Part shown: piece after piece, positions 1 through 14,237 of the stretch | Layout of the letters: every line of letters starts with the position of its first letter | Position numbering within the stretch: position 1 is the first letter of the stretch | Assembly (NCBI RefSeq): GCF_019968765.1 | Contig: NZ_CP074149.1 | Coordinates: 310,001 to 374,000, forward strand | Source: Enterobacter sp. JBIWA008 | Lineage (GTDB): Bacteria > Pseudomonadota > Gammaproteobacteria > Enterobacterales > Enterobacteriaceae | Direction: 5' to 3' | Length of the DNA: 64,000 nucleotides | Translations under genes and position numbers: made by a program | The notes under the pieces: model-generated | The model's database searches: none | What the model was told of the DNA's origin: nothing | Seen by the model: only the letters and a program-made list of their open reading frames with translations

Positions 1-170
1 GCTTCCAGTCCTTCAGACAGAGAAACCAGCAGGTTCGTCACGCCAGCGGAGGCAGACAGCACCACCAGGCGGGTATTCGGATCGGCCAGCACCACATCGG
101 CGCTGCGGTTCATGGCATCGTAATCGGCCACACTGGTGCCGCCAAATTTGGCGACCACAAAACTCGTCAT
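1..170 (-). CDS. lysC: Lysine-sensitive aspartokinase III, N-terminal part (cut by window edge)
   Basis: Encodes the first ~56 residues of aspartokinase III, which phosphorylates aspartate at the entry of the lysine/threonine/methionine pathway. The start MTSFVVAKFGGTSVADYDAM contains the aspartokinase KFGGTS motif and closely matches E. coli LysC; the remainder lies outside the window. The ATG is at 168-170 on the minus strand and is preceded by ACACGAGGTTGTT, nearly identical to the end of the E. coli lysC leader. Divergent from pgi, as in E. coli. The upstream region lacks the long lysine riboswitch expected for this gene (see findings). Confidence 0.95.
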   Translation of the reverse strand, partial: MTSFVVAKFGGTSVADYDAMNRSADVVLADPNTRLVVLSASAGVTNLLVSLSEGLE

Positions 171-251
171 AACAACCTCGTGTCAGGGAATGAATAAGCG
201 ACCTTGGCACAAGAGTGAAACGAAAACAGGTGCAGGCGCAAAATACGGCCC

Positions 252-282
252 TATAAATAAAATGCGGGGGAGGTCCTGTCAA
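252..282 (-). promoter_or_regulatory. Probable lysC promoter with short leader
   Basis: On the minus strand TTGACA (277-282) is followed after 17 bp by TATTTA (254-259), an A/T-rich -10 region. Transcription would start near 245, giving a leader of only about 75 nt before the lysC ATG. The perfect -35 supports the call; the -10 is approximate. Confidence 0.5.
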
Positions 283-468
283 TGCTGGGATTATGCGGAT
301 TTTTTATGGGGGGGTACCCCTGAGAAACAGGACTTATAACAGAGCCAGATTTTATGCTCCGTTTTAGGGGTTTTTGACCGACATTTCGCCGCCCCGGGGG
401 GCGCTTCAGCAGCTATACTTTTCGGGTCTTTTCACCTGTGTTTGATGCAGGCCAGGGCAATGGCATAA

Positions 469-2193
<1,725 letters not shown>

Positions 2194-2212
2194 TTAAAAC
2201 GTCATGAAAATG

Positions 2213-2238
2213 TGCCGGCTTAATGCCGGCATTTTTTT
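2213..2238 (+). terminator. Intrinsic terminator of pgi
   Basis: TGCCGGC / GCCGGCA stem (2213-2219 with 2225-2231) followed by seven T residues. Confidence 0.9.
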
Positions 2239-2560
2239 ATCGGATAATTCCTGATGTCTGTTAGTTAACTCAAATTCTGGATCTGAGTTTAATCCGAAAA
2301 AGACGCTTAACCCGTTAATTGCTGCGGTTTATTTTAAGAAAATACGCAGAAGTTAGTTAATGTCATTATATTATAACTAATTGATTTATATTGATTATAT
2401 ATTTATTTTGTTTGCCTTTCATTTCGATTCTATCCATTTATCCGAAAACCCTCCCCCTATTTCCCCGTACGGCAAACCCACGGCAGGAGTTGTGTATACT
2501 CGATTCCGCCTGAAATTCTTTTCGGGCAAATCTCCATTCATTCATTGAAGGGAAATTGTT
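2239..2560 (+). promoter_or_regulatory. A/T-rich upstream region of the yjbEFGH operon
   Basis: A 320-bp gene-free stretch, very A/T-rich in its middle (about 2335-2415) compared with its surroundings. A likely -10, TATACT, is at 2495-2500, about 60 bp before yjbE; no good -35 is seen, suggesting activator dependence. TAAGAAAATACGCA at 2335-2348 matches about 11 of 14 positions of the RcsAB box consensus. In E. coli the yjb operon is known to be Rcs-activated, but here the box is an inference and lies far upstream of the -10. Confidence 0.4.
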
Positions 2561-2803
2561 ATGAAGAAAGTACTGTATGGCATTTTTGCCATATCTGCGC
2601 TTGCGGCGACATCTGTTTATGCAGCTCCGGTTCAGGTCGGGGAAGCGGCAGGTTCGGCTGCGACGTCTGCGTCTGCGGGAAGTTCTACCGCAGCCAGCGC
2701 CAGCACCGTAAGTTCAGCCGTGGGTGTCGCGCTGGCGGCAACCGGTGGCGGTGATGGCTCCAACACCGGAACCACGACCACCACGACAACCAGCACCCAG
2801 TAA
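2561..2803 (+). CDS. yjbE: YjbE, small secreted protein of the yjb exopolysaccharide operon
   Basis: An 80-aa protein with a Sec signal peptide ([21 protein letters not shown], cleavage near residue 21) and a low-complexity mature part rich in Ala, Ser, Gly and Thr, ending in a Thr run. It is the first gene of yjbEFGH, an operon linked to production of an extracellular polysaccharide in E. coli; the molecular role of YjbE is unknown. GAAGGGAAATTGTT supplies the ribosome-binding site. The following hairpin separates it from yjbF, so it may be expressed more strongly than the rest. Confidence 0.9.
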   Translation: MKKVLYGIFAISALAATSVYAAPVQVGEAAGSAATSASAGSSTAASASTVSSAVGVALAATGGGDGSNTGTTTTTTTSTQ

Positions 2804-2820
2804 TAGCGGGTGTTTTAATC

Positions 2821-2844
2821 ATAACCACACTTCGGTGTGGTTAT
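2821..2844 (+). terminator. Hairpin between yjbE and yjbF (attenuator or processing site)
   Basis: ATAACCACAC / GTGTGGTTAT, a perfect 10-bp stem closed by a TTCG tetraloop. Only TTT follows, so termination is probably partial and some transcripts would continue into yjbF. The stem is about 20 nt upstream of the yjbF start. Confidence 0.65.
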
Positions 2845-2866
2845 TTCGCCCCTTCGGAGAAGAGTC

Positions 2867-3505
2867 GTGAAGCGACCTGCAATCATTCTGATTTGCCTGC
2901 TGCTGCAGGCGTGCTCGGCCACCACTAAAGGGCTGGGAAACTCACTGTGGGAAAGCATGTTCGGCACACCGGGCGTGCATCTGACCGATGACGAACTGCA
3001 AAACATGCCGTATGCCAGTCAGTACATGCAGCTTAACGATGGCCCGCAGCTGTTTGTGGTGCTCGCTTTCGATGAAAACGGGCAGCAGAAATGGGTGACG
3101 CAGGATCAGGCCACCATCGTGACGCAGCATGGCCGTATCGTGAAAACCCTGTTGGGCGGCGACAACCTGCTGGAGGTGAATAATCTCGCCGAAGACCCGC
3201 TCATCAAGCCGAACCAGATCGCTGACGGCGCAGGCTGGACGCGCACGATGGGCTGGACCGAACATAAACAGGTGCGTTACGCCACGGCACGCTCGACCTT
3301 CCGCTGGGACGGCACCGATAGCGTCAGCGTGGGCAGCGACGAAACCCGTGTCCGCGTGCTGGATGAAGAAGTCACCACCGATCAGGCCACCTGGCACAAC
3401 CGATTCTGGGTCGACGAGGAAGGGCAGATCCGCCAGTCCTTACAGTATCTCGGTGCCGGATTCTTCCCGGTGAAAACCACCCTGATCAAGGCGGCGAAAT
3501 CATGA
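2867..3505 (+). CDS. yjbF: YjbF, lipoprotein of the yjb exopolysaccharide operon
   Basis: A 212-aa GfcB/YjbF-family lipoprotein, the same length as in E. coli. The chosen start is GTG at 2867 giving MKRPAIILICLLLQAC, a lipoprotein signal with lipobox LQAC; an upstream in-frame GTG at 2837 lies inside the yjbE/yjbF hairpin and is unlikely. GGAGAAGAG precedes the start. The family accompanies group 4 capsule (gfc) and yjb exopolysaccharide clusters; exact function is not established. Its stop overlaps the yjbG start (ATGA). Confidence 0.93.
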   Translation: MKRPAIILICLLLQACSATTKGLGNSLWESMFGTPGVHLTDDELQNMPYASQYMQLNDGPQLFVVLAFDENGQQKWVTQDQATIVTQHGRIVKTLLGGDNLLEVNNLAEDPLIKPNQIADGAGWTRTMGWTEHKQVRYATARSTFRWDGTDSVSVGSDETRVRVLDEEVTTDQATWHNRFWVDEEGQIRQSLQYLGAGFFPVKTTLIKAAKS

Positions 3506-4239
3506 AAACGCTCATCCACGTTGCGCTTCTCGCCAGCCTTGCCGCACCGCTGGCATGGTCCGCAGGGACTGTAAAGGTCTACACGCCGGACAGTGAAAAA
3601 CCTAAAACCTTAACCCACGCTGAGCATCTGCTCGATCTCGTCGGGCAGCCGAGGCTCGCCAACAGCTGGTGGCCGGGCGCGGTGATCGCTGAACGGCAGA
3701 AGACCGCTGAGGCGGAACAACAGCACAAGGCGCTCCTTGCCAGGCTGACGGGATTAGCGGAGCAGGAAGATGGTGACGACGCGGCAGCCATTAACAGCGT
3801 CCGTCAGCAGCTGCAGGCGCTGAAGGTGACGGGTCGTCAGCTGGTAAATCTTGATCCCGATGTCGTGCGCGTTACGGAAAAGGGCAACCCCACGCTTGAA
3901 GGGGAATATACGCTCTGGCTGCCGGCGAAGCCGACAACCGTGACCGTAATGGGGCTTATCAGCAGCCCGGGTGAAAAGCCCTTTACGCCCGGTCGTGACG
4001 TGGCGAGCTACCTCGACGAACAGAGCCTGCTGAGCGGTGCCGATAACAGCTACGCCTGGGTGGTTTACCCTGACGGGCACACACAAAAAGCCCCCGTCGC
4101 TTACTGGAATAAACGGCATATCGAACCTATGCCAGGCAGCATCATTTTTGTCGGTTTTGCCGACCATTTCTGGACGAAGGCGTATGACGGGCTTAACGCC
4201 GATATCCTTCACTCCCTGATTCAGCGGATACCGGAATAA
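3502..4239 (+). CDS. yjbG: YjbG, periplasmic GfcC-family protein
   Basis: A 245-aa protein with an N-terminal signal peptide ([21 protein letters not shown]). It belongs to the YjbG/GfcC family of periplasmic proteins with ubiquitin-like/SLBB-type beta-grasp domains found in polysaccharide export clusters. The segment [15 protein letters not shown] fits such a domain. Translation is coupled to yjbF by a 4-nt overlap and to yjbH by a 1-nt overlap (TAATG). Family function is inferred from operon context and the gfc homologues. Confidence 0.92.
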   Translation: MKTLIHVALLASLAAPLAWSAGTVKVYTPDSEKPKTLTHAEHLLDLVGQPRLANSWWPGAVIAERQKTAEAEQQHKALLARLTGLAEQEDGDDAAAINSVRQQLQALKVTGRQLVNLDPDVVRVTEKGNPTLEGEYTLWLPAKPTTVTVMGLISSPGEKPFTPGRDVASYLDEQSLLSGADNSYAWVVYPDGHTQKAPVAYWNKRHIEPMPGSIIFVGFADHFWTKAYDGLNADILHSLIQRIPE

Positions 4240-6335
4240 TGAAAAGAACCTATCTCTACAGCATGCTGGCGCTCTGCGTGAGTGCGGCCTGCCATGCAGA
4301 AACGTATCCGGCACCCATTGGCCCGTCTCAGTCAGACTTCGGCGGCGTCGGTTTGCTGCAAACGCCCACCGCGCGGATGGCGCGAGAAGGGGAAATTAGC
4401 CTCAACTACCGTGATAACGACCAGTACCGCTATTACTCCGCGTCCGTCCAGCTGTTCCCGTGGCTCGAAACCACGCTGCGCTATACCGACGTGCGTACCA
4501 AACAATACAGCAGCGTCGATGCGTTCTCCGGCGATCAAACCTACAAAGATAAAGCCTTCGACGTGAAGCTACGCCTGTGGGAAGAGAGCTACTGGATGCC
4601 GCAGGTGTCCGTGGGCGCCAAAGATATTGGCGGTACCGGTCTGTTTGATGCGGAATATATCGTGGCCAGCAAAGCCTGGGGCCCGTTCGACTTCTCGCTC
4701 GGCCTGGGATGGGGTTATCTGGGCACCAGCGGTAACGTGAAAAACCCGTTTTGCTCCTACAGCGATAAATACTGCTACCGCGATAACAGCTACAAAAAAG
4801 CCGGTTCCATCAACGGTGACCAGATGTTCCACGGCCCCGCCTCGCTGTTTGGCGGTGTAGAGTATCAAACGCCCTGGCAGCCATTACGCCTGAAGCTGGA
4901 GTATGAAGGGAATGACTACTCGCAGGACTTCGCCGGGAAGATTGAACAGAAGAGCAAGTTTAACGTCGGCGCCATTTATCGCGTCACCGACTGGGCGGAC
5001 GTTAACCTCAGCTACGAGCGCGGTAATACGGTGATGTTTGGCTTCACGCTGCGCACCAACTTTAACGACATGCGGCCACACTACAATGATAACGCGCGTC
5101 CTGCATACCAGCCGGAGCCGCAGGACGCGATTCTGCAGCACTCCGTGGTGGCAAACCAGCTGACGCTGCTGAAATACAATGCCGGCCTGGCGGATCCGAA
5201 GATTCAGACCAGGGGCGACACGCTTTACGTCACCGGCGAGCAGGTGAAATACCGCGATTCGCGCGAAGGGATCGAACGCGCCAACCGGATCGTGATGAAC
5301 GATCTGCCGGAGGGGATCCGCACGATCCGCGTAACGGAAAACCGCCTCAACCTGCCGCAGGTCACAACCGAAACGGACGTTGCCAGCCTCAAGCGCCATC
5401 TTGAAGGCGAACCGCTTGGACATGAAACCGAGCTGGTGCAAAAACGCGTAGAGCCGATCGTGCCGGAGACCACCGAGCAGGGCTGGTATATCGACAAATC
5501 GCGCTTCGATTTCCATATCGATCCGGTGCTGAACCAGTCCGTCGGCGGTCCTGAAAACTTCTACATGTATCAGCTGGGCGTCATGGCGACGGCGGATCTG
5601 TGGCTCACCGACCACCTGCTGACCACCGGCAGCCTGTTCGGCAATATCGCCAACAACTACGACAAGTTCAACTACACCAACCCGCCAAAAGACTCGACGC
5701 TGCCGCGCGTGCGTACCCGCGTGCGTGAGTACGTGCAGAACGATGCCTACGTGAATAACCTGCAGGCCAACTACTTCCAGTACTTCGGCAACGGCTTCTA
5801 CGGCCAGGTATACGGTGGATATCTGGAAACCATGTACGGCGGCGCGGGGGCGGAAGTGCTTTATCGTCCTGTCGACAGCAACTGGGCGTTTGGTGTTGAC
5901 GCTAACTACGTCAAGCAGCGTGACTGGCGCAGCGCGCAGGACATGATGAAGTTCACCGACTACAGCGTCAAAACGGGCCATCTGACCGCCTACTGGACGC
6001 CGTCGTTCGCACCTGACGTGCTGGTGAAAGCCAGCGTCGGCCAGTACCTGGCGGGCGATAAGGGCGGTACGCTGGATATCTCCAAACACTTCGACAGCGG
6101 CGTCGTGGTGGGCGGCTACGCCACCATCACTAACGTTTCGCCAGACGAGTACGGGGAAGGGGACTTTACCAAAGGGGTCTATGTGTCGATTCCGCTGGAT
6201 CTGTTCTCGTCAGGCCCAACCCGCAGCCGCGCGGCGGTTGGCTGGACGCCGCTGACGCGTGACGGGGGCCAACAGCTTGGGCGTAAGTTCCAGCTGTATG
6301 ACATGACGAGCGATAAGAACATTAACTTCCGCTGA
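4239..6335 (+). CDS. yjbH: YjbH, outer-membrane beta-barrel protein of the yjb operon
   Basis: A 698-aa protein, equal in length to E. coli YjbH and related to GfcD. It has a signal peptide (cleavage after ACHA, near residue 20) and a motif [15 protein letters not shown] typical of the family. The rest is rich in alternating aromatic and polar residues typical of outer-membrane barrels. It is thought to act in export of the yjb polysaccharide. Last gene of the operon; a REP-like pair follows directly and probably forms the mRNA 3' end. Confidence 0.93.
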   Translation: MKRTYLYSMLALCVSAACHAETYPAPIGPSQSDFGGVGLLQTPTARMAREGEISLNYRDNDQYRYYSASVQLFPWLETTLRYTDVRTKQYSSVDAFSGDQTYKDKAFDVKLRLWEESYWMPQVSVGAKDIGGTGLFDAEYIVASKAWGPFDFSLGLGWGYLGTSGNVKNPFCSYSDKYCYRDNSYKKAGSINGDQMFHGPASLFGGVEYQTPWQPLRLKLEYEGNDYSQDFAGKIEQKSKFNVGAIYRVTDWADVNLSYERGNTVMFGFTLRTNFNDMRPHYNDNARPAYQPEPQDAILQHSVVANQLTLLKYNAGLADPKIQTRGDTLYVTGEQVKYRDSREGIERANRIVMNDLPEGIRTIRVTENRLNLPQVTTETDVASLKRHLEGEPLGHETELVQKRVEPIVPETTEQGWYIDKSRFDFHIDPVLNQSVGGPENFYMYQLGVMATADLWLTDHLLTTGSLFGNIANNYDKFNYTNPPKDSTLPRVRTRVREYVQNDAYVNNLQANYFQYFGNGFYGQVYGGYLETMYGGAGAEVLYRPVDSNWAFGVDANYVKQRDWRSAQDMMKFTDYSVKTGHLTAYWTPSFAPDVLVKASVGQYLAGDKGGTLDISKHFDSGVVVGGYATITNVSPDEYGEGDFTKGVYVSIPLDLFSSGPTRSRAAVGWTPLTRDGGQQLGRKFQLYDMTSDKNINFR

Positions 6336-6343
6336 TGCTTCAC

Positions 6344-6410
6344 GCCGGGCGGCACTGCGTTTGCCCGGCCTACAGTTTTTGTAGGCCCGGTAAGCGCAGC
6401 GCCACCGGGC
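6344..6410. repeat. REP-like palindrome pair (family A)
   Basis: Two inverted units: GCCGGGCGGCACTGCG..CCCGGCCTAC at 6344-6373 and GTAGGCCCGG..CCACCGGGC at 6381-6410. It lies between the convergent yjbH and the acetyltransferase gene, beginning 9 nt after the yjbH stop and ending 3 nt before the other gene's stop codon. Confidence 0.85.
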
Positions 6411-6413
6411 GAA

Positions 6414-6866
6414 CTACAAGCGTCGCAGAAGCCTTGCCGGGTTCCCGGCATAGACACCTTTCTCGACGATCGATTTCGTCACCACGCTTCCCGCCCCAAT
6501 CACCGCTCCGTCGCAAATGGAGACCGCCAGAATGGTGGCACCGCTGCCAATCGACACATCATTCCCGATGGTAATGTGGCCCCAGCTGGTCCGGTCGGCG
6601 TTCGGTTTCCCCTCACGAAACATATCGTTGGCAAACATCACGCCATGGCCAACAAAGCAACGCTCACCAATGGTCACATACTCACAGATGAAGGTGTGCG
6701 ACTGAATTTTGCTGTCGTCACCGATGCGCGAATTACCCTGGATTTCAACAAACGGGCCGACGAATACGCCGTTGCCCAGTACACAGTCGTAAAGATTAGC
6801 GGGTTCATATACGGTCACATTGTCGCCGCACGTCACGTTGCGAACCCCGGTTGGTTTACGATCCAT
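6414..6866 (-). CDS. Left-handed beta-helix (hexapeptide repeat) acetyltransferase, WlbB/WbpD-like
   Basis: A 150-aa protein built of hexapeptide repeats (VFVGPF, NSRIGDD, VTIGERC, ITIGNDVSIGSGATI, AVIGAGSVV) ending in the NPARLLRRL tail. HGVMFANDMF and GSGATI resemble N-acetyltransferases that acetylate amino groups of nucleotide-linked sugars (WlbB/WbpD type), so an acyl-CoA donor and a sugar acceptor are likely; the substrate cannot be read from sequence. Not at this place in E. coli K-12. Its position next to the yjb exopolysaccharide operon suggests a possible role in modifying a surface glycan, but it is transcribed convergently and is separated by REP units. Confidence 0.8.
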   Translation of the reverse strand: MDRKPTGVRNVTCGDNVTVYEPANLYDCVLGNGVFVGPFVEIQGNSRIGDDSKIQSHTFICEYVTIGERCFVGHGVMFANDMFREGKPNADRTSWGHITIGNDVSIGSGATILAVSICDGAVIGAGSVVTKSIVEKGVYAGNPARLLRRL

Positions 6867-6962
6867 CGGTTATCTCCGTACATAAAACATAATTAAAAAA
6901 TATAGATCCCCGTCACATTTTTGCGTTATACAGGAACCTCGCCCTGGAGAATGAGGTGCTGT

Positions 6963-7373
6963 ATGACATCCCTGACTCGCCCGCGCGTTGAGTTTATCTC
7001 AACTATCCTCCAGACCGTGCTGAACCTCGGTCTGTTGAGCCTTGGCCTGATACTGGTCGTCTTTTTGGGTAAAGAGACGGTGCATCTGGCGGATGTGCTG
7101 TTTGCCCCTGAACAAACCAGCAAGTATGCGCTGGTGGAAGGACTGGTGGTCTACTTTCTCTACTTTGAATTTATCGCCCTGATTGTGAAGTATTTTCAGT
7201 CCGGCTTTCACTTCCCGCTGCGTTATTTTGTCTACATTGGGATCACCGCGATTGTGCGGCTGATCATCGTCGATCATAAATCCCCGCTCGACGTGCTGAT
7301 CTACTCGGCGGCGATCCTGCTGCTGGTGATCACCCTCTGGCTGTGTAACTCGAAGCGGCTGAAACGCGAATAA
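6963..7373 (+). CDS. psiE: PsiE, phosphate-starvation-inducible inner-membrane protein
   Basis: A 136-aa protein, nearly identical to E. coli PsiE, with about four hydrophobic segments (near residues 15-33, 55-75, 80-100 and 108-128). In E. coli its expression is PhoB-activated; its biochemical role is unknown. The ATG at 6963 giving [11 protein letters not shown] is chosen because homology starts there; upstream in-frame codons are not conserved. It converges with malG and shares a hairpin with it. Confidence 0.95.
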   Translation: MTSLTRPRVEFISTILQTVLNLGLLSLGLILVVFLGKETVHLADVLFAPEQTSKYALVEGLVVYFLYFEFIALIVKYFQSGFHFPLRYFVYIGITAIVRLIIVDHKSPLDVLIYSAAILLLVITLWLCNSKRLKRE

Positions 7374-7397
7374 AAAAATGGCGCTCCGAAGAGCGCC
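7372..7397 (-). terminator. Terminator of the malEFG operon, shared with psiE
   Basis: GGCGCTC-CGAA-GAGCGCC stem (7380-7397). Read on the minus strand it is followed by seven T residues, so it is a strong terminator for malG; on the plus strand no T run follows. Confidence 0.85.
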
Positions 7398-7469
7398 TAA
7401 CAACAGTCACAAGTTGGGTCAATACAATACGTCTAAAGTTGAGGGTTGCAGTGGCATAACAGATGAGAC

Positions 7470-8360
7470 TTAACCTTTCACACCGCCCGCCGTCAGGCCG
7501 TTGACCAGCCAGCGCTGCGCCAGCAGGAACACCACGGTAATCGGGATGGCGGAAAGTACGGCCGCCGCGGCAAAGTCGCCCCACAGGTAGTTTTGCGGGT
7601 TGAGGTATTGCTGCATACCTACGGCCAGGGTGTAGCTGTTCACATCACGCAGTAACAGTGAGGCAACCGGTACTTCGGTGATCGCAGCGATAAACGACAG
7701 GATAAATACTACCGCCAGAATCGGCACCGACAGCGGCAGCAGCACCAGGCGGAACGCCTGCCACGGGGTAGCCCCATCCAGCGCCGCCGCTTCTTCCAGC
7801 GAGCCGTCGATAGTTTCGAAATAGCCTTTAATGGTCCACACATGCAGTGCGATACCGCCAAGATAGGCGAAGATCACGCCGCCGTGGGTGTTCAGGCCGA
7901 TAAACGGTACGTACTGGCCCAGACGGTCAAACAAGGCATACAGCGCAACCAGCGACAGCACCGCCGGGAACATCTGGAAAATCAGCATCCCTTTCAGCAG
8001 CGTCGCTTTACCCGGGAAACGCATGCGGGCAAAGGCGTAAGCGCAGGTGGTGGACAGTGCCACGATACCAATGGCGGTAATGCCCGCGATTTTCACCGAG
8101 TTCCACAGCCACAGCAGGACCGGGAACGGCGGCGGCGTGACGCGGCCATCCGCGTGTTCCACGCTGAAGCCCAGCGCGAGCTTCCAGTGCTCCCAGGATA
8201 TTTCGTCCGGGATCAGGCTTCCTGTCGCGAAGTTACCCGAACGCAGGGAGATGGCGATAACCATCAGCAGCGGGAACATGATCGCCGCGATAAATATCAG
8301 CAGGCCTAAGTGCGTCGCCAGGAGGCGCAACTTCTGAGATTTGGGTTGTACCATTGCCAT
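7470..8360 (-). CDS. malG: Maltose/maltodextrin ABC transporter permease MalG
   Basis: One of two inner-membrane subunits of the MalFGK2 importer. At 296 aa it equals E. coli MalG and aligns end to end. The EAA loop, [20 protein letters not shown], docks onto MalK; about six membrane segments are visible. Starts [14 protein letters not shown], 14 nt after the malF stop. Distal gene of malEFG. Confidence 0.98.
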   Translation of the reverse strand: MAMVQPKSQKLRLLATHLGLLIFIAAIMFPLLMVIAISLRSGNFATGSLIPDEISWEHWKLALGFSVEHADGRVTPPPFPVLLWLWNSVKIAGITAIGIVALSTTCAYAFARMRFPGKATLLKGMLIFQMFPAVLSLVALYALFDRLGQYVPFIGLNTHGGVIFAYLGGIALHVWTIKGYFETIDGSLEEAAALDGATPWQAFRLVLLPLSVPILAVVFILSFIAAITEVPVASLLLRDVNSYTLAVGMQQYLNPQNYLWGDFAAAAVLSAIPITVVFLLAQRWLVNGLTAGGVKG

Positions 8361-8374
8361 GATCGGTGCCCTCC

Positions 8375-9919
8375 TTAGTCAAATTTCATACGTGTGGCTT
8401 TCAGGTTCACAATCGCCAGGGCACCTACCAGCAGGAAGATCAGGGTAGCAATCGCTGCCGCCAGACCGAAGTCCTGACCACCGCCGCCCTCGAACGCGAT
8501 ACGGTAGGTGTAGCTCACGAGCAGGTCGGTATAGCCTGCTGGCGTCGTGGTGCCAAGGCGGTCCGGGCCGCCGTTGGTCAACAGCTGAATCAGCACGAAG
8601 TTGTTAAAGTTAAAGGCGAAGCTGGCAATCATCAGCGGGGTGAGCGGCTTGATGAGCAGCGGCAGCGTAATCCTGAAGAAGTTCTGGAACGGGCCCGCGC
8701 CGTCCATCGCCGAGGCTTCGTACAGATCGTCCGGGATAGCCTTCAGCAGGCCCATGCACAGGATCATCATGTACGGATAACCGAGCCAGGTGTTCACGAT
8801 GATGATCATCGAGCGGGCGGTGGTCGGGTCGCTGAACCAGGCTGGCTTAATACCGAACAGGGCGCTCAGCATCATGTTGATTTCACCGAAGCTCTGGTTA
8901 AACAGCCCTTTGAAAATCAGAATCGAGATAAACGACGGTACGGCATACGGCAGAATCAGCAGCACGCGATAAATCGCTTTGCCTTTCAGGGATTCCCACT
9001 GCACCAGACAGGCCAGCACCATGCCCACGGCCACGGTCAGGATCACCGTCAGCACCGAGAAGACCACCGTCCAGACGAAGATGGCGAAGAACGGTTTCTG
9101 AATGCCTTCGTCGGTAAATACGCGGGTAAAGTTGTCCCAGCCGATGGTGACGGTATAGCCGGGGCTGAGCTTGTCATCACCCCATTTGCCGTCGGCAGTA
9201 ATGGACTGATAGAAACCAATGTCGTTATTCGGACGATATTTTACGCCGCTTTGGTTGTTGGTCAGCGTGCCGTCGTCCGCCAGGGTATAGAGCGGCTGCG
9301 TGCCGGAGAACTGGCGCAGCGAGCTCATGGTCACTTTGCTTTCGTCTGGCAGTACGGCGGTGAGCTGGGTCAGCGCCTGACGGTTCTGGGTAATGACGCG
9401 CAGGTTGGCACGTTCACCTTCCGGTAGGGCAGCGGCTTCTTTTAAGGCCAGCTTCTGCTCGCCGCCAAATTTGAACGCGTCGGAGACATAGTATTTGCTG
9501 CTTGCTTCGTCAGTAAGCGCTAACTTCCACTCGTTACCGGCAGGATACAGGCCGAAGTTAAAGGTCTTGCCTGCCTGATAAGAGCGGTCCAGCAGGACCT
9601 GCTGCGCGCGTTCCTGCGCAAGCTGGTTGGTACTGCTGTAGTTGGTAAACGCAATGGCGATAGTACAAATCAACGGGAACAGGACAAACAGCCCCATCCC
9701 GGCCACGCCCGGGTAGACATAGCGCCAGGCATAGGCTTTACGGTTGGCGAAAATATACAGGCCAGCAGAGCTTAAAATCAGCGTCATGATGGCAAACAGA
9801 TATTCCCCTTGTACGTACATTAAAACAACAAGGTAACCCACCAGCAGACACAGCAGACCGATCGCTGACCACTTCAGCGCATCGCTTTGCCACCAGTGCT
9901 TCTTTTTAATGACATCCAT
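8375..9919 (-). CDS. malF: Maltose/maltodextrin ABC transporter permease MalF
   Basis: The larger permease subunit of MalFGK2, 514 aa, matching the usual family length. It has N-terminal membrane helices, the large periplasmic P2 loop (roughly residues 90-275) that contacts MalE, and a C-terminal permease core with the EAA loop [20 protein letters not shown]. It is separated from malE by a 125-bp gap holding an inverted pair of CCCTCTCC-type repeats, so its expression is probably lower than malE. Confidence 0.98.
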   Translation of the reverse strand: MDVIKKKHWWQSDALKWSAIGLLCLLVGYLVVLMYVQGEYLFAIMTLILSSAGLYIFANRKAYAWRYVYPGVAGMGLFVLFPLICTIAIAFTNYSSTNQLAQERAQQVLLDRSYQAGKTFNFGLYPAGNEWKLALTDEASSKYYVSDAFKFGGEQKLALKEAAALPEGERANLRVITQNRQALTQLTAVLPDESKVTMSSLRQFSGTQPLYTLADDGTLTNNQSGVKYRPNNDIGFYQSITADGKWGDDKLSPGYTVTIGWDNFTRVFTDEGIQKPFFAIFVWTVVFSVLTVILTVAVGMVLACLVQWESLKGKAIYRVLLILPYAVPSFISILIFKGLFNQSFGEINMMLSALFGIKPAWFSDPTTARSMIIIVNTWLGYPYMMILCMGLLKAIPDDLYEASAMDGAGPFQNFFRITLPLLIKPLTPLMIASFAFNFNNFVLIQLLTNGGPDRLGTTTPAGYTDLLVSYTYRIAFEGGGGQDFGLAAAIATLIFLLVGALAIVNLKATRMKFD

Positions 9920-9950
9920 GGGGTTTTTCCTCTACAACGTTTGATCTTTT

Positions 9951-10036
9951 CTCCCTCTCCTGGGGGAGAGGGCCGGGGTGAGGGCGTGCGGATAGCGCCA
10001 ACCCTCACCCTAACCCTCTCCCAAAGGGAGAGGGGA
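9951..10036. repeat. Inverted pair of CCCTCTCC/GGGAGAGG repeats (family B) in malE-malF gap
   Basis: Two copies in opposite orientation: CCCTCTCCTGGGGGAGAGGG followed by CCGGGGTGAGGGC (9952-9985), then CCCTCACCCTAA and CCCTCTCCCAAAGGGAGAGG (about 10002-10035). Each copy can form a stable hairpin and the two can pair with each other. It lies directly downstream of malE, a position occupied in E. coli by REP units that stabilise the malE transcript. Confidence 0.85.
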
Positions 10037-10044
10037 CTACGTCA

Positions 10045-11605
<1,561 letters not shown>

Positions 11606-12715
11606 ATGGCGAGCGTACAGCTGCGTAATGTAACGAAAGCCTGGGGTGACGTTGTGGTGTCGAAAGACATCAATCTGGACATCAACGAAGGCGAATTCGT
11701 GGTGTTTGTTGGCCCATCAGGCTGTGGTAAATCTACTCTGCTGCGTATGATTGCCGGTCTTGAAACTATTACCAGCGGCGACCTGCTGATTGGTGATACC
11801 CGAATGAACGACATCCCGCCTGCCGAACGTGGCGTCGGTATGGTGTTCCAGTCTTATGCACTCTATCCCCATCTTTCCGTTGCCGAAAATATGTCCTTTG
11901 GCCTGAAGCTGGCCGGCGCGAAGAAAGAGGTCATCAACCAGCGCGTGACGCAGGTGGCGGAAGTGTTACAGCTGGCCCATCTGCTGGAGCGTAAACCAAA
12001 AGCGCTTTCCGGTGGTCAGCGTCAGCGTGTGGCGATTGGGCGTACGCTGGTGGCCGAACCGCGCGTGTTCCTGCTCGATGAACCTCTCTCTAACCTGGAT
12101 GCCGCCCTGCGCGTCCAGATGCGTATTGAAATCTCCCGTCTGCACAAGCGTCTTGGCCGCACGATGATTTACGTCACCCACGATCAGGTCGAAGCGATGA
12201 CCCTCGCCGACAAAATCGTGGTGCTGGATGCCGGCCGCGTGGCGCAGGTGGGCAAACCGCTGGAGCTGTACCACTATCCGGCAGACCGCTTTGTTGCGGG
12301 CTTTATTGGCTCGCCAAAGATGAACTTCCTGCCCGTCAAAGTGACCGCGACAGCCATTGAACAGGTACAGGTGGAGCTGCCAAACCGTCAGCAGGTCTGG
12401 CTGCCGGTCGACAGCGCCAACGTGCAGGTCGGGGCGAACATGTCCCTCGGTATTCGTCCTGAGCATCTGCTGCCGAGCCACATCGCTGATGTGACCCTGG
12501 AAGGTGACGTTCAGGTCGTCGAACAGCTTGGTCACGAAACACAGATTCATATCCAGATCCCCGCCATCCGTCAGAACCTGGTCTACCGCCAGAACGACGT
12601 GGTGTTGGTAGAAGAGGGTGCCACATTCGCTATCGGCTTGCCGCCAGAGCGCTGCCATCTGTTCCGTGAGGATGGCACTGCATGTCGTCGGTTGCACAAA
12701 GAGCCAGGCGTTTAA
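11606..12715 (+). CDS. malK: Maltose/maltodextrin import ATPase MalK
   Basis: ATP-hydrolysing subunit of MalFGK2, 369 aa. Walker [10 protein letters not shown] near residue 36, signature [13 protein letters not shown] near 134, Walker [13 protein letters not shown] near 153 and switch [11 protein letters not shown] near 189 are intact. The C-terminal part (from about 235) is the regulatory OB-fold domain that in E. coli sequesters MalT and binds EIIA-Glc. GAAGGGAGAAGGGC precedes the ATG. First gene of malK-lamB-malM. Confidence 0.98.
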   Translation: MASVQLRNVTKAWGDVVVSKDINLDINEGEFVVFVGPSGCGKSTLLRMIAGLETITSGDLLIGDTRMNDIPPAERGVGMVFQSYALYPHLSVAENMSFGLKLAGAKKEVINQRVTQVAEVLQLAHLLERKPKALSGGQRQRVAIGRTLVAEPRVFLLDEPLSNLDAALRVQMRIEISRLHKRLGRTMIYVTHDQVEAMTLADKIVVLDAGRVAQVGKPLELYHYPADRFVAGFIGSPKMNFLPVKVTATAIEQVQVELPNRQQVWLPVDSANVQVGANMSLGIRPEHLLPSHIADVTLEGDVQVVEQLGHETQIHIQIPAIRQNLVYRQNDVVLVEEGATFAIGLPPERCHLFREDGTACRRLHKEPGV

Positions 12716-12750
12716 GCAATCCCAAAAGAAGACACGAAACCGACAGGTGA

Positions 12751-14124
<1,374 letters not shown>

Positions 14125-14154
14125 TCCCGTCTTAATCTGACGTAATGACCAAAC

Positions 14155-14174
14155 TGAGGGGCGCAAGCCCCTCA
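14155..14174 (+). terminator. Hairpin between lamB and malM (3' stabiliser or attenuator)
   Basis: TGAGGGGC-GCAA-GCCCCTCA, a perfect 8-bp stem with a GNRA-type tetraloop 30 nt after the lamB stop. No T run follows, so it more likely protects the lamB mRNA 3' end than terminates fully. Confidence 0.6.
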
Positions 14175-14237
14175 ATCCTTGGGACGGCGCGCTATTGCCT
14201 GGCTACCGCTGAACCTGTGCATTTTGAGGTGATAACA

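Noticed and set aside
171..420. Possible lysine riboswitch upstream of lysC
   Set aside because: Looked for on the minus strand; conserved aptamer segments are missing and the likely promoter is too close to the start codon.
2239..2560. Small gene or foreign insertion in the A/T-rich region before yjbE
   Set aside because: No open frame with a ribosome-binding site of useful length and no terminal repeats were seen; an A/T-rich activator-dependent promoter explains it.
6700..6962. Upstream start and Pho box for psiE
   Set aside because: In-frame codons before 6963 are not conserved. CGTCACATTTTTGCGTTATA near 6910 resembles a Pho box only weakly, so it was not listed as a feature.
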